Shown here one piece after another: positions 47,503-56,058 of a stretch of DNA of 64,000 bases; position 1 is the first letter of the stretch, and the number at the start of each line of letters is the position of its first letter. The notes beneath the pieces were generated by a model that worked only from the letters and a program-made list of their open reading frames with translations, made no database searches and was not told where the DNA came from. A program made the translations under genes and the position numbers. The stretch is from Billgrantia kenyensis (GTDB lineage: Bacteria > Pseudomonadota > Gammaproteobacteria > Pseudomonadales > Halomonadaceae), in NCBI RefSeq assembly GCF_013697085.1, contig NZ_JACEFT010000004.1, forward strand, positions 124,001 to 188,000. The letters run 5' to 3'.

Positions 47503-48917
47503 AGCAGGTCGACTACCAGTCTGTCATGGCTCGCCGCAACGACACGATGCTTACGGCGCTGGGCTTGGACTACTCACCCTTCCTGGAAAACCCCATCGCA
47601 TTCGATTACGAGGGGCTCATGGGTATGGTCGAGTATGACATTGATACCATTCGCCGTATCCAGGCGGACTCGGGCGTGGGTAACACGGCTTTGATAGAGC
47701 TCAAGCAGATTACCGAGCTGGGCCGGTTGCTTGCACCTGCGGGAAAGGGTGCACGTATTTTCGTCAAGGATGAGGCGGCAAACCCGTCAGGAAGTTACAA
47801 GGCGAGACGAGCCTCTCTGAGCCTTCATCATGCTCAGAAGTCGGGGTTTCGAGGTGCGGTAGCCGCTACCAGCGGCAATTACGGTGCGGCAGTGGCAAGC
47901 CAGGCGGCGATGCGCAACCTGGACTGCGTCGTCGTCCAGGAAGTATTCGACAGTCTGGGGATCGGCCAGCCCGAAATCCTCGAGAAGGGCCGGGCCTGTG
48001 AAATCTACGGTGCCGAGGTGCTGCAGCTCAGCGTGGGACCCGAGCTTTTCTATCAGTTCCTGCGCGTGCTTGAGGAGACCGGCTATTTCAATGCCTCGCT
48101 CTATACGCCCTACGCCATTGCCGGAGTCGAGCCGCTGGGCGTCGAAATCGTCGAACAGATGACGGCCGCTACCGGGCGCGCTCCAGACGTTGTGATGTGC
48201 ACCCATGCCGGCGGAGGCAACCTAACCGGTACGGCACGCGGCTTGATCAAGGCTGGCACCACCGAGACCCAGGTGGTGGCCGCCAGCGTCGACCTGACTG
48301 GCCTGCACATGGCCAGTGACCGCGACTTCAACCGCAAGCACTTCACTACTGGCCATACTGGCTTCGGGATACCCTTTGCCGGCTGGCCCGACCGCACCGA
48401 CGTACCTCGTAACGCAGCGCGTGCCCTTCGCTACATGGACCGCTATATGCTGCTCAAGCAAGGCGAGGTCTTCTACATGACCGAGATCCTGGCGCGTCTG
48501 GAAGGACTTGAGCGCGGCCCGGCGGGCAACGTCGCCCTGGCAGGAGCTCTGGCCCTGGCGCAGGAGATGGATGAAAACCAGACCATCGTGGTACAGGAGA
48601 CCGAATATGCCGGGGCCGGCAAGCAGCCCTCGGCGCAACTGAGCTTCGCCCGCTCTAACGGGATCGACATTCGCCGTGGCGATAGTGAGGAAGAAGTGCC
48701 GGGCGAATCGGTGGTGATACCCGACCACCCTTCGCGTTTGCGAGTTCGCGACGTCGATCTCGACCGTGTGCGCAAGAGCCTCATTCGCAAGGCCGCCAGT
48801 CTGGCCCCGGAAGGCCGAGTCACTCGCGAAGAGGATATCCTTTTCCTGGCCGAAGAGACGCGGACCGACACCGATTTTGTCAGCCAAGTACTCGAGTCTG
48901 ATGCAGGAGCTCCCTAA
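47499..48917 (+). CDS. ortB: 2-amino-4-oxopentanoate thiolase PLP subunit-like protein
   Basis: This 472-residue fold-type II PLP protein has its PLP lysine at Lys101 in KDEAANPSGSYKARRAS and the phosphate-cup TSGNYGAA at 124-131. These match OrtB, which with OrtA cleaves 2-amino-4-oxopentanoate with CoA into acetyl-CoA and alanine. The C-terminal 50 residues are less conserved. It is the last gene of the TRAP-ord-ortAB run; the 114 bases to glyA (48918-49031) contain a large inverted repeat. Confidence 0.82.
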   Translation: MKQVDYQSVMARRNDTMLTALGLDYSPFLENPIAFDYEGLMGMVEYDIDTIRRIQADSGVGNTALIELKQITELGRLLAPAGKGARIFVKDEAANPSGSYKARRASLSLHHAQKSGFRGAVAATSGNYGAAVASQAAMRNLDCVVVQEVFDSLGIGQPEILEKGRACEIYGAEVLQLSVGPELFYQFLRVLEETGYFNASLYTPYAIAGVEPLGVEIVEQMTAATGRAPDVVMCTHAGGGNLTGTARGLIKAGTTETQVVAASVDLTGLHMASDRDFNRKHFTTGHTGFGIPFAGWPDRTDVPRNAARALRYMDRYMLLKQGEVFYMTEILARLEGLERGPAGNVALAGALALAQEMDENQTIVVQETEYAGAGKQPSAQLSFARSNGIDIRRGDSEEEVPGESVVIPDHPSRLRVRDVDLDRVRKSLIRKAASLAPEGRVTREEDILFLAEETRTDTDFVSQVLESDAGAP

Positions 48918-48943
48918 ACCCCACTTGAGAATTTCTGCAGCAA

Positions 48944-48978
48944 CCCATGACGGCCTTTCATGTGAAAGCCGTCATGGG
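48944..48978. other. Long inverted repeat between ortB and glyA
   Basis: The arms CCCATGACGGCCTTTCA (48944-48960) and TGAAAGCCGTCATGGG (48963-48978) pair over 16 bp with one bulged C and a 2-nt loop. No T-run follows. It may end the ortB transcript or form a leader structure or cruciform operator before glyA. Confidence 0.6.
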
Positions 48979-49031
48979 CTGGGGTATCATGGCGCATCTG
49001 ATCCTTCCCCCGTATGTGAGGTTTCCCGCCG

Positions 49032-50297
49032 ATGTTCAGCCGTGACATGACGATTGCCGGTTTCGATGATGCTTTGTTCGACGCGATGCAGAAGGAAGTC
49101 GCTCGCCAGGAAGCGCACATCGAGCTGATCGCCTCCGAGAACTATGCCAGTCCCCGCGTGCTCGAGGCCCAGGGCAGTCAGCTGACCAACAAGTATGCGG
49201 AGGGCTACCCCGGCAAGCGCTACTACGGCGGCTGTGAATACGTCGACATCGTCGAGCAGTTGGCCATCGACTATGCCAAGCAGCTGTTTTCGGCCAGCTA
49301 TGCCAACGTTCAGCCGCACTCCGGCTCCCAGGCCAACAGTGCCGTGTTCCAGGCCCTGGTCAAGCCGGGCGATACCGTGCTGGGCATGAGCCTCGACGCC
49401 GGCGGCCACCTGACCCACGGTGCCAAGCCGAACTTCTCCGGCAAGCATTACAATGCGGTGCAGTATGGCATCGACGAGAGCGGTCGCATCGACTACGAGG
49501 AAGTGGCCCGCCTGGCCCGCGAGCACCAGCCGAAGATGATCATCGCCGGCTTCTCGGCCTACTCCCAGATCATCGACTGGGCGAAGTTCCGTGAGATCGC
49601 CGACGAAGTGGGTGCCTACCTGCTGGTGGACATGGCCCACGTGGCCGGCTTGGTGGCCGCCGGGGTCTACCCGACCCCGCTGCCCCACGCCCACGTGGTC
49701 ACCACCACCACTCACAAGACACTGCGCGGGCCGCGCGGTGGCCTGATTCTCTCCGCCGAAGGCGACGCCGAAATCGAGAAGAAACTGCAGTCCGCGGTCT
49801 TCCCGGGCGGCCAGGGCGGTCCCCTGGAGCACGTGATCGCGGCCAAGGCGATCTGCTTCAAGGAGGCGATGGACCCCGAGTTCAAGACCTACCAGCAGCA
49901 GGTAGTGAAGAATGCCCAGACCATGGCCGGCGTGTTCATCGAGCGCGGCTATGAAGTGGTTTCCGGCGGCACCGAGGACCACCTGTTCCTGCTTTCGCTG
50001 ATCAAGCAGGGCCTGACCGGCAAGGACGCGGACGCCGCCCTCGGCCGCGCCCATATCACCGTCAACAAGAACGCCGTGCCCGGCGATCCGCAGAGCCCGT
50101 TCGTCACCTCAGGCCTGCGCATTGGTACCCCTGCCGTCACTACCCGCGGCTTTGGTGAAGGCGAGTGCCGTGACCTGGCGGGCTGGATCTGCGATATTCT
50201 CGACGTGATGGCGAAGGGCGAGGACTCCGGAGCCATCGAGGCCGAGGTGAAGGCCAAGGTCGAGGCCGTCTGCGCGCGCTTCCCCGTCTATCGCTGA
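49032..50297 (+). CDS. glyA: Serine hydroxymethyltransferase
   Basis: This 421-residue PLP enzyme converts serine and tetrahydrofolate to glycine and methylene-tetrahydrofolate. Family blocks are [40 protein letters not shown], the PLP-lysine region [16 protein letters not shown] near residue 228 and [13 protein letters not shown]. Upstream is the inverted repeat described separately. I see no glycine riboswitch fold. Confidence 0.97.
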   Translation: MFSRDMTIAGFDDALFDAMQKEVARQEAHIELIASENYASPRVLEAQGSQLTNKYAEGYPGKRYYGGCEYVDIVEQLAIDYAKQLFSASYANVQPHSGSQANSAVFQALVKPGDTVLGMSLDAGGHLTHGAKPNFSGKHYNAVQYGIDESGRIDYEEVARLAREHQPKMIIAGFSAYSQIIDWAKFREIADEVGAYLLVDMAHVAGLVAAGVYPTPLPHAHVVTTTTHKTLRGPRGGLILSAEGDAEIEKKLQSAVFPGGQGGPLEHVIAAKAICFKEAMDPEFKTYQQQVVKNAQTMAGVFIERGYEVVSGGTEDHLFLLSLIKQGLTGKDADAALGRAHITVNKNAVPGDPQSPFVTSGLRIGTPAVTTRGFGEGECRDLAGWICDILDVMAKGEDSGAIEAEVKAKVEAVCARFPVYR

Positions 50298-50319
50298 GCT
50301 CCGATACCCCGCATGACTG

Positions 50320-50357
50320 CAACGCCCCGTGCCGCTCATCGCCGGCACGGGGCGTTG
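50320..50357 (+). terminator. Terminator after glyA
   Basis: CAACGCCCCGTGCCG (50320-50334) and CGGCACGGGGCGTTG (50343-50357) form a perfect 15-bp stem with an 8-nt loop, followed by TCGTTCC. It ends the glyA transcript. The remaining bases to 50502 show no gene. Confidence 0.85.
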
Positions 50358-50502
50358 TCGTTCCCCGATGCCAAAGATTCCAACACTGCAACACTGAAAT
50401 CGTCATACAACGCTGACCGGGGTCGGCTTTTTCTGCATGTCGCCCGAGGCTCCTTCCGGTATGCTGGCGAGTGAAAGCATCGTTCTGAAGGATCCTGAGT
50501 AC

Positions 50503-51924
50503 ATGTCGACACTGACGTTCCAAGGGGCAGTGGGGGAGGTTACCGGTTCTCGCTACCTGATCGAGGTCGAAGGCGAGGGTGACGGGGAAGATCGAGTCTA
50601 CCGGATACTGCTGGAGTGCGGCCTTCATCAGGGAGGCAAGGAGGCTGACGAGGCCAATGAGGCACCCTTCGGGGCGTTGGCGAAACAGCTCGACGCCGTG
50701 GTGATTTCCCACGGTCATCTCGATCATGCCGGCCTGCTGCCCAAGCTGGTTCGGGAGGGCTACAGCGGGCCCATATACTGCACCCGTGGCACACGCGATC
50801 TGCTGGAAATCATGCTCGAAGATGCCGCCTTCATCCAGGCCAAGGATGTCGAGTGGGAAAACAAGTGGCGCAAGCGCAACGACAAGCCGCTGATCGAGCC
50901 GCTCTATGAACTGAAGGATGTGGAACGCACCCTGAGGCTATGCAAGTCGCAGAGCTACGGTCAGCCTGTGCAGCTCCCCGGCGGCGTGACCCTGGTGTTC
51001 CGTGATGCCGGTCATATTCTGGGATCTGCGCTCGTCGAACTGGCGATTCCATCCGGGGGGCAGGTGAAGCGCCTCGTCTTCTCGGGGGATCTGGGCAACC
51101 CCAGCTCGGTGTTGATGAAGGACCCGGAAAAGCTCTACGAAGCCGACCTGGTCTTGATGGAGAGCACCTACGGTGATCGTGATCATCGTCCGCTCGAAGA
51201 GACTCTCGAGGAGTTCGCACAAGTACTGGAAGAGGCGCATGCCGATGGCGGCAACGTGCTGATTCCCGCTTTCGCGGTGGGGCGTACCCAGGAGATCCTC
51301 TATCACCTGGGCGTGCTCTATCACCAGGGCCGGCTGCGGCAGCAGATGGTCTTTCTCGATAGCCCCATGGCGATCAAGGTTACCGAGCTCTACCACCGCG
51401 CTCGCAAGAACCTGGATGCCGAGGATCTCAAGGTCCTCAACATTGCCGCCAGCGGCGATGTCAGCCGCTACCTGCCGGTCCTGCGCATGACGCGGACGGT
51501 GGAGGAATCCATGGCGATCAACCGGATTCATGGTGGGGCAATCATCATAGCGGGCGCCGGCATGTGCACCGGTGGGCGCATCGTGCATCATTTTCGCTAT
51601 AACATCGAGAAGTCGAGTACGCGCCTGGTTATCGTCGGCTTCCAGGCCGGTGGAACCCTCGGCCGCCAGTTAGTCGACGGCGCCGAGCGGGTTCGGGTAC
51701 TAGGGCACGATCTTCAGGTGAAGGCCCAGGTGCATACCATCGGCGGTTTTTCCGCCCATGCCGGGCAGAGCCAGCTGATCGGCTGGGCCGGTGCCTTTCG
51801 CAACCAGCCACGTTTCTATCTGGTCCATGGTGAGCCCGCTTCCCAGGAGGCACTCAAGGCTGCCCTGGGAGAAACCGGCGTCGAGGCGGAGATTCCCGCC
51901 TTTGGCGACCGTATCGTGCTTTAG
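50503..51924 (+). CDS. Metallo-beta-lactamase/beta-CASP hydrolase (RNA-metabolising, YSH1-type)
   Basis: This 473-residue cytoplasmic protein has the zinc motif SHGHLDHAG near residue 69, GHILGSA, the FSGDLGN aspartate block, and beta-CASP motifs (FAVGRTQEILYHL, the DSPMAIKVTELY region and GAGMCTGGRIVHHF), of the COG1236 group related to CPSF and RNase J. RNA cleavage or processing is likely but not shown. The ATG at 50503 begins at the conserved fold; the longer frame (from 50437) is not conserved. Confidence 0.85.
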   Translation: MSTLTFQGAVGEVTGSRYLIEVEGEGDGEDRVYRILLECGLHQGGKEADEANEAPFGALAKQLDAVVISHGHLDHAGLLPKLVREGYSGPIYCTRGTRDLLEIMLEDAAFIQAKDVEWENKWRKRNDKPLIEPLYELKDVERTLRLCKSQSYGQPVQLPGGVTLVFRDAGHILGSALVELAIPSGGQVKRLVFSGDLGNPSSVLMKDPEKLYEADLVLMESTYGDRDHRPLEETLEEFAQVLEEAHADGGNVLIPAFAVGRTQEILYHLGVLYHQGRLRQQMVFLDSPMAIKVTELYHRARKNLDAEDLKVLNIAASGDVSRYLPVLRMTRTVEESMAINRIHGGAIIIAGAGMCTGGRIVHHFRYNIEKSSTRLVIVGFQAGGTLGRQLVDGAERVRVLGHDLQVKAQVHTIGGFSAHAGQSQLIGWAGAFRNQPRFYLVHGEPASQEALKAALGETGVEAEIPAFGDRIVL

Positions 51925-52011
51925 TCAGGGTTACGAGACCACCTGCTGCCTTGCCTGCGGAGTGCCGAAGGGTCAGCTTGAAAGCAGTCAACCGGTGTCA
52001 GGGAGGGGGCC

Positions 52012-52986
52012 ATGGGCTTGATTCAGGCGTTGACACGAAACCTGGTATTGGCGATCCCCATCGCCATGTTGCTGGGTCTGGCTTTCGGGGCATTGGCCAC
52101 GGTGGACTGGCTCTCGGTGCTGGTGGTGCCGCTCACCCTGCTGATGATCTACCCGATGATGGTCAACCTGAAGCTGCGTCAGCTGCTGGAGGGCGGCGAT
52201 GGGCGCACCCAGGGCCTGGCGCAGCTGATCAATTTTGCGGTCATTCCCTTCATCGCCTTCGGCTTGGGCATCTGGTGGTTCGGCGACCGCCCCTACCTGG
52301 CACTGGGGCTGCTGCTGGCGGCCCTACTGCCTACCAGCGGCATGACCATCTCTTGGACCGGCTTCGCCCAGGGCAACCTGCCTGCTGCAGTCAAGATGAC
52401 CGTGCTGGGCTTGCTCCTGGGGTCGCTGGCCACGCCCCTCTACGTGAAGTGGTTGATGGGCGCCGCCATCCCGGTGGACCTGTTCGGCGTTTTTCGCCAA
52501 ATCGTGCTGGTGGTGGGCCTGCCATTATTGGCTGGCCAACTGACACGCCATCTGCTCGTCAAGCGCCACGGTCAGGCCGGTTTTCAGAAGCAGTGGGCGC
52601 CGCGCTTCCCGCCTTTTTCCACCCTGGGGGTGCTGGGCATCGTGTTCGTGGCCATGGCGCTCAAGGCCGACGATCTTCTGACTACCCCCGGACTCCTGCT
52701 GGATATCGCCGTTCCGCTGCTGGCCCTCTATGCCATCAACTACCTGTTCAGTACGCTGGTGGCCAAGGCCTGGCTCTCCCGTGGGGATGGCATCGCTTTG
52801 GTATACGGCACGGTGATGCGCAACCTCTCCATCGCTCTGGCGCTAGCCATGAATGCCTTCGGCGAAGCAGGAGCAGAGGCATCGCTGCTGATCGCCCTGG
52901 CCTATATCGTCCAGGTACAGTCGGCGGCTTGGTACGTGCGCCTCACCGACCGGCTGTTCGGACCGCCCGCCGAAGAAGTCACCTGA
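52012..52986 (+). CDS. SBF-like (bile acid:sodium symporter/ACR3-fold) transporter
   Basis: This 324-residue membrane protein has about nine or ten helices and resembles the BASS/ACR3 fold (MIYPMMVNLKL and LLPTSGMTISWTGFAQGN blocks). The conserved cysteine motif of arsenite-exporting ACR3 proteins is replaced by TSGMTIS, so arsenite export is not supported. The ligand is unknown. The 87-base gap before it (51925-52011) holds nothing else; GGGAGG precedes the ATG. Confidence 0.75.
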   Translation: MGLIQALTRNLVLAIPIAMLLGLAFGALATVDWLSVLVVPLTLLMIYPMMVNLKLRQLLEGGDGRTQGLAQLINFAVIPFIAFGLGIWWFGDRPYLALGLLLAALLPTSGMTISWTGFAQGNLPAAVKMTVLGLLLGSLATPLYVKWLMGAAIPVDLFGVFRQIVLVVGLPLLAGQLTRHLLVKRHGQAGFQKQWAPRFPPFSTLGVLGIVFVAMALKADDLLTTPGLLLDIAVPLLALYAINYLFSTLVAKAWLSRGDGIALVYGTVMRNLSIALALAMNAFGEAGAEASLLIALAYIVQVQSAAWYVRLTDRLFGPPAEEVT

Positions 52987-52997
52987 GAGTCGTTGGG

Positions 52998-53624
52998 TTA
53001 TTCCCTGGCGCCGGCCGCCTCGAGCTGTGATACGACCCCGGCGTGGCCACCCTCTCGCGCCAGCTGGAGCGGCGTGGTGCCGTCGTCAGCCGCATGGGCA
53101 GGATCGGCGCCGTGAGCCAGCAGCAGGGAGGTGAGCTCCTCGCTGCCATTCCTTGCGGCCCATATCAGGCTTGACCAGCCCGCTTGGTCATCGACGGCAT
53201 GCACGTCAGCCCCCACCCTGAGCAGCGCCCGACTCGTCGCCTCCCGGCCGTTCACGACGGCCACCATCAGTGCCGTATAGCCCGCATCGTCGCGATGCTC
53301 CGGGTTGGCGCCGCGAGCCAGCAGTTCCTCGAGCATGGCCAGGTGACCGTTTGCAGCTGCCTTCATCAGGGCCGTCCAGCCGCAGCGGTCGCGCTCGTCA
53401 ACGGGGGTGCTGGCGTCGATCATTTCCATGACCGCTTCGTGCTCGCCACGCTCGGCGGCAAGGGTCAGGGCCGTTCTTCCCAGTGGGTCGATTTCCTGCT
53501 CAGGCGGCTCCAGCATGCGAGGCATCACCACGAACAACGCCAGCACGATCAGTGGCAGCAGTCCGCCGGTCAGCATCGGGTAGCGGCGATAGGGCAGGGT
53601 GATCCAGTGGCGGAGTGTCGACAT
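52998..53624 (-). CDS. Membrane-anchored ankyrin-repeat protein
   Basis: This 208-residue protein has one membrane helix near the N-terminus (about residues 17-36) and about five ankyrin repeats after it (GRTALTLAAERGEHEAV, GWTALMKAAANGHLAML, GYTALMVAVVNGREAT, GWSSLIWAARNGSEEL, GTTPLQLAREGGHAGV). The orientation suggests the repeats are periplasmic or cytoplasmic; I cannot decide. The ATG at 53624 is preferred over a TTG at 53642. It is convergent with the SBF-like gene (11-base gap) and divergent from the rhodanese gene. Confidence 0.85.
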   Translation of the reverse strand: MSTLRHWITLPYRRYPMLTGGLLPLIVLALFVVMPRMLEPPEQEIDPLGRTALTLAAERGEHEAVMEMIDASTPVDERDRCGWTALMKAAANGHLAMLEELLARGANPEHRDDAGYTALMVAVVNGREATSRALLRVGADVHAVDDQAGWSSLIWAARNGSEELTSLLLAHGADPAHAADDGTTPLQLAREGGHAGVVSQLEAAGARE

Positions 53625-53729
53625 GCCAGGTGGGTGCCTCAAGTCATGGCTGGCTCATGATGATGCCGCACTACGGTTCCCTTTCGTGCGTGACATGTTG
53701 TCCCAAGCTTTTCTCAAAGGTCACTCAAC

Positions 53730-53743
53730 TTGATTCATATCAA
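53730..53743. promoter_or_regulatory. FNR/ANR-type box upstream of the rhodanese gene
   Basis: TTGATTCATATCAA is a perfect match to the FNR/ANR consensus TTGAT-N4-ATCAA; the flanking C and G extend the palindrome to 16 bp. It lies 88-101 bases before the ATG, so activation would need a start at about 53778. The rest of 53625-53829 has an ATATTAATAT palindrome at 53810-53819. Confidence 0.75.
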
Positions 53744-53830
53744 GCTGCGTCCAAGTGACGCATGTGAATCATGGTGCAATGCACTAGGCTAGCCTTAATG
53801 CTGGTAGATATTAATATAGAGGGTTTGGTT

Positions 53831-54412
53831 ATGAGATTTGCTTTGTTGGCCGGCGTCCCGTTGGCTGGCCTTTTGACCGTCGGCACTGTCCTGGCCCAGG
53901 AGTCCGACGCCTACAGCGAGACCCAGCTCGGCCTCTACCTGGATGCGGTGGAAGCCTACGAGCTGATGCAGGAGAACGAGCGGGCGGTGCTGATCGACGT
54001 GCGTGATCCCGTCGAGATCAAGTTCACCGGTTTCGCCGGGTCCACTGATATCCACGTGCCCTGGGTACTGGCCGATCACACCGACTTCGATGAGGAGGCG
54101 AAGACCTGGCCCATGGTACGCAACAGCGACTTTGAGGCGCAGGTGAAAGAGCGTCTCGAGGCCCTCGGCGTGACCGAGGACGACCCCATCATCGTCATGT
54201 GCCGATCCGGCGCCACCCGGAGCGCCCCTGGCGCGGATGTGATCCACGCCATGGGCTATAGCCAGGTGTATTCGGTCAGCGATGGGTTTGAGGGCGGCAC
54301 CCTGCAGGAGGGTGAATCCAAGGGGGTGCGTGCTGTAAATGGTTGGCGCAACTCCGGCTTGCCGTGGAGCTATGAAATCGATCCCGCGGTGGCCTGGCGC
54401 CCGGCCGACTGA
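53831..54412 (+). CDS. Exported rhodanese-like protein
   Basis: This 193-residue protein has a signal peptide (cleavage after VLA, residue 22) and a single rhodanese domain with the catalytic Cys124 in CRSGATRS. It should move sulfane sulfur in the periplasm. The start at 53831 follows GAGGG. It is the first gene of a run ending at the terminator near 55.2 kb, and the ANR-type box lies upstream. Confidence 0.85.
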   Translation: MRFALLAGVPLAGLLTVGTVLAQESDAYSETQLGLYLDAVEAYELMQENERAVLIDVRDPVEIKFTGFAGSTDIHVPWVLADHTDFDEEAKTWPMVRNSDFEAQVKERLEALGVTEDDPIIVMCRSGATRSAPGADVIHAMGYSQVYSVSDGFEGGTLQEGESKGVRAVNGWRNSGLPWSYEIDPAVAWRPAD

Positions 54413-54454
54413 TCCAAAGCCGTTGTCGATACCACAACAGAGAGAGGTGTACCT

Positions 54455-54943
54455 ATGAGCATCAAGACTACCCTGACCCTGGCTGCAACCGCCACTGCCG
54501 TCGCCCTGTCCGGTGCAGCCCTGGCAGACAGCCACGGTGGAGAAGATCATGCTTACGATGACATGGCCGAGCGTGCCCTGGTCATTCTGACCAGCGACTC
54601 CCTGCAGACCCAAGGCATGGCAATGATTCTGTCCAACGCCATGCAGCAGCAGGGAGCCGAGCTCTCGATACTACTGTGCGATGCGGCAGGCGATCTTGCT
54701 ATCGAAGGCTACGCCAGCGCTGAGCCGATCAATACTCCGCCCGAGAATCCGGCCGGACAGGTGACCCCGGAAGGGATCCTGCAGATGCTGATGGACAATG
54801 GAGCCCAGGTGGAAGTTTGCGCCATCTACCTGCCCAACAGCGAGCACGAGCAGGAGGATCTGCGAGAGGGTGTCGGCGTGGCTGCCCCCGGCCCGATGGC
54901 CGAGATGATGCGCGATCCGAAGATTCCTGTCTTCAGCTTCTGA
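54455..54943 (+). CDS. Exported DsrE-like protein
   Basis: This 162-residue protein has a signal peptide (cleavage near residue 24, ALA-D) and a DsrE/YchN-like fold with Cys75 (LLCDAAGD) and Cys122 (VEVCAIYLPN). DsrE-like proteins carry sulfur on a cysteine; an exported form next to an exported rhodanese suggests periplasmic sulfane-sulfur transfer. The role is inferred. Confidence 0.75.
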   Translation: MSIKTTLTLAATATAVALSGAALADSHGGEDHAYDDMAERALVILTSDSLQTQGMAMILSNAMQQQGAELSILLCDAAGDLAIEGYASAEPINTPPENPAGQVTPEGILQMLMDNGAQVEVCAIYLPNSEHEQEDLREGVGVAAPGPMAEMMRDPKIPVFSF

Positions 54944-54968
54944 TCTCCAACCTCGCGAGGTGTATCAC

Positions 54969-55163
54969 ATGAAGAGCAACGTAGGTGGTATCGACAAGAT
55001 CCTGAGGATCGTGGTCGGGGCCGTATTGATCGGCCTGGCCCTGACGGGCGTGATCGGCGCCTGGGGCTGGATCGGCGTGTTGCCGCTGGCGACCGGGCTG
55101 TTCAACTTCTGTCCGGCCTACCAGCTGCTAGGTGTCAATACCTGCAACCTGACCAAGAAGTAG
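54969..55163 (+). CDS. DUF2892 small membrane protein
   Basis: This 64-residue peptide has two membrane segments (about residues 9-26 and 31-46) and the DUF2892 ending FNFCPAYQLLGVNTC with two cysteines. The family is commonly beside rhodanese genes in sulfur-oxidation loci. GAGGTG lies seven bases before the ATG. Confidence 0.85.
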   Translation: MKSNVGGIDKILRIVVGAVLIGLALTGVIGAWGWIGVLPLATGLFNFCPAYQLLGVNTCNLTKK

Positions 55164-55189
55164 CCGAGAGTCGTCACTCTCGCTTTGAA

Positions 55190-55224
55190 GGCGCTATCGC
55201 TCCCGGCGATGGCGCCATTTTTTT
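55190..55224 (+). terminator. Terminator after the rhodanese-DsrE-DUF2892 unit
   Basis: GGCGCTATCGC (55190-55200) pairs with GCGATGGCGCC (55206-55216) over 11 bp with one G-U pair, then A and seven T residues. It separates the rhodanese unit from the peroxiredoxin gene. Confidence 0.88.
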
Positions 55225-55273
55225 CTCCGCTGCAGGGCTTGGCTATCGCCATCATCGGCAACTTCAATTGGTC

Positions 55274-55304
55274 GTTATATCTCCAAATGAAATATCGTTA
55301 TAAC
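55274..55304. promoter_or_regulatory. AT-rich inverted repeat before the peroxiredoxin gene
   Basis: GTTATA (55274-55279) and TATAAC (55299-55304) are inverted around 19 bases in an AT-rich island, 46 bases before the ATG. It may hold the promoter and an operator; no regulator is assigned. Confidence 0.35.
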
Positions 55305-55349
55305 CGAAGCGAGGAGAAGCCCCCACATCACCCAGAGAGGAGAACGAAT

Positions 55350-55997
55350 ATGGAAAACCAGATCCAGCAGCCTACGATGCCCCAGCTCAACCGTCCGGCC
55401 CCGGACTTCAGCGCCAAGACTACCCACGGCATGAAGTCGCTGTCGGACTACCAGGGCAAGTGGCTGGTGCTGTTCGCTCACCCCGCCGATTTCACCCCGG
55501 TCTGCACCACCGAGTTCATGGCCTTCGCCCGGCGCGCCGAGGAGTTCGCGGCCGTCAATACCGAGCTGCTGGGGCTCTCCATCGATGGCATTCATGCGCA
55601 CATCGCCTGGACCCGTAGCATCAAGGAGAACTTCGGTGTCGAGATCCCCTTCCCGATCATCGAGGATCTGCAGATGAAGGTGGCCAACGCCTACGGCATG
55701 GTGCAGCCGGGTGCCAGCGACACCTCGGCAGTGCGCGCCACCTTCGTCATCGACCCGGAAGGCGTGCTGCGGGCCATGATCTACTATCCGATGAGCAACG
55801 GCCGCTCCATCGACGAGGTGCTGCGCCTGGTCAAGGCGCTGCAGACCAGCGACGAACACGGCGTGGCCACCCCTGAAGCCTGGCAGCCGGGCGAGCCGGT
55901 CATCGTGCCGCCGCCACACACCGTTGCCGACGCCGAGGCGCGCCAGGAGCAGGGCTACGAGTACACCGACTGGTACTTCTGCAAGAAGACCCTTTAA
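55350..55997 (+). CDS. Peroxiredoxin
   Basis: This 215-residue AhpC/Prx6-like protein has its peroxidatic Cys52 in PADFTPVCTTEF and a C-terminal Cys211 (WYFCKKTL) that could act as resolving cysteine. It should reduce peroxides or polysulfides with a thiol donor. GAGAGGAG lies eight bases before the ATG; the longer frame upstream crosses the terminator and is rejected. Confidence 0.9.
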   Translation: MENQIQQPTMPQLNRPAPDFSAKTTHGMKSLSDYQGKWLVLFAHPADFTPVCTTEFMAFARRAEEFAAVNTELLGLSIDGIHAHIAWTRSIKENFGVEIPFPIIEDLQMKVANAYGMVQPGASDTSAVRATFVIDPEGVLRAMIYYPMSNGRSIDEVLRLVKALQTSDEHGVATPEAWQPGEPVIVPPPHTVADAEARQEQGYEYTDWYFCKKTL

Positions 55998-56058
55998 CGC
56001 ATCAGCAGGGCCTCGGCGCCTCCGGGGGCTGGGGCTCTGCGTTCGTTATGCATAAATG

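Noticed and set aside
40328..48917. Complete ornithine degradation operon
   Set aside because: Genes for ornithine racemase and the two-subunit aminomutase are not in the window.
48918..49031. Glycine riboswitch before glyA
   Set aside because: Only 114 bases are available and the only structure is one simple hairpin, not the aptamer fold.
52012..52986. Arsenite exporter ACR3
   Set aside because: The conserved cysteine motif of ACR3 is absent and no ars genes are adjacent.
55185..55349. N-terminal extension of the peroxiredoxin frame
   Set aside because: It would read through the terminator hairpin and an AT-rich promoter-like stretch; the start at 55350 has an ideal ribosome binding site.
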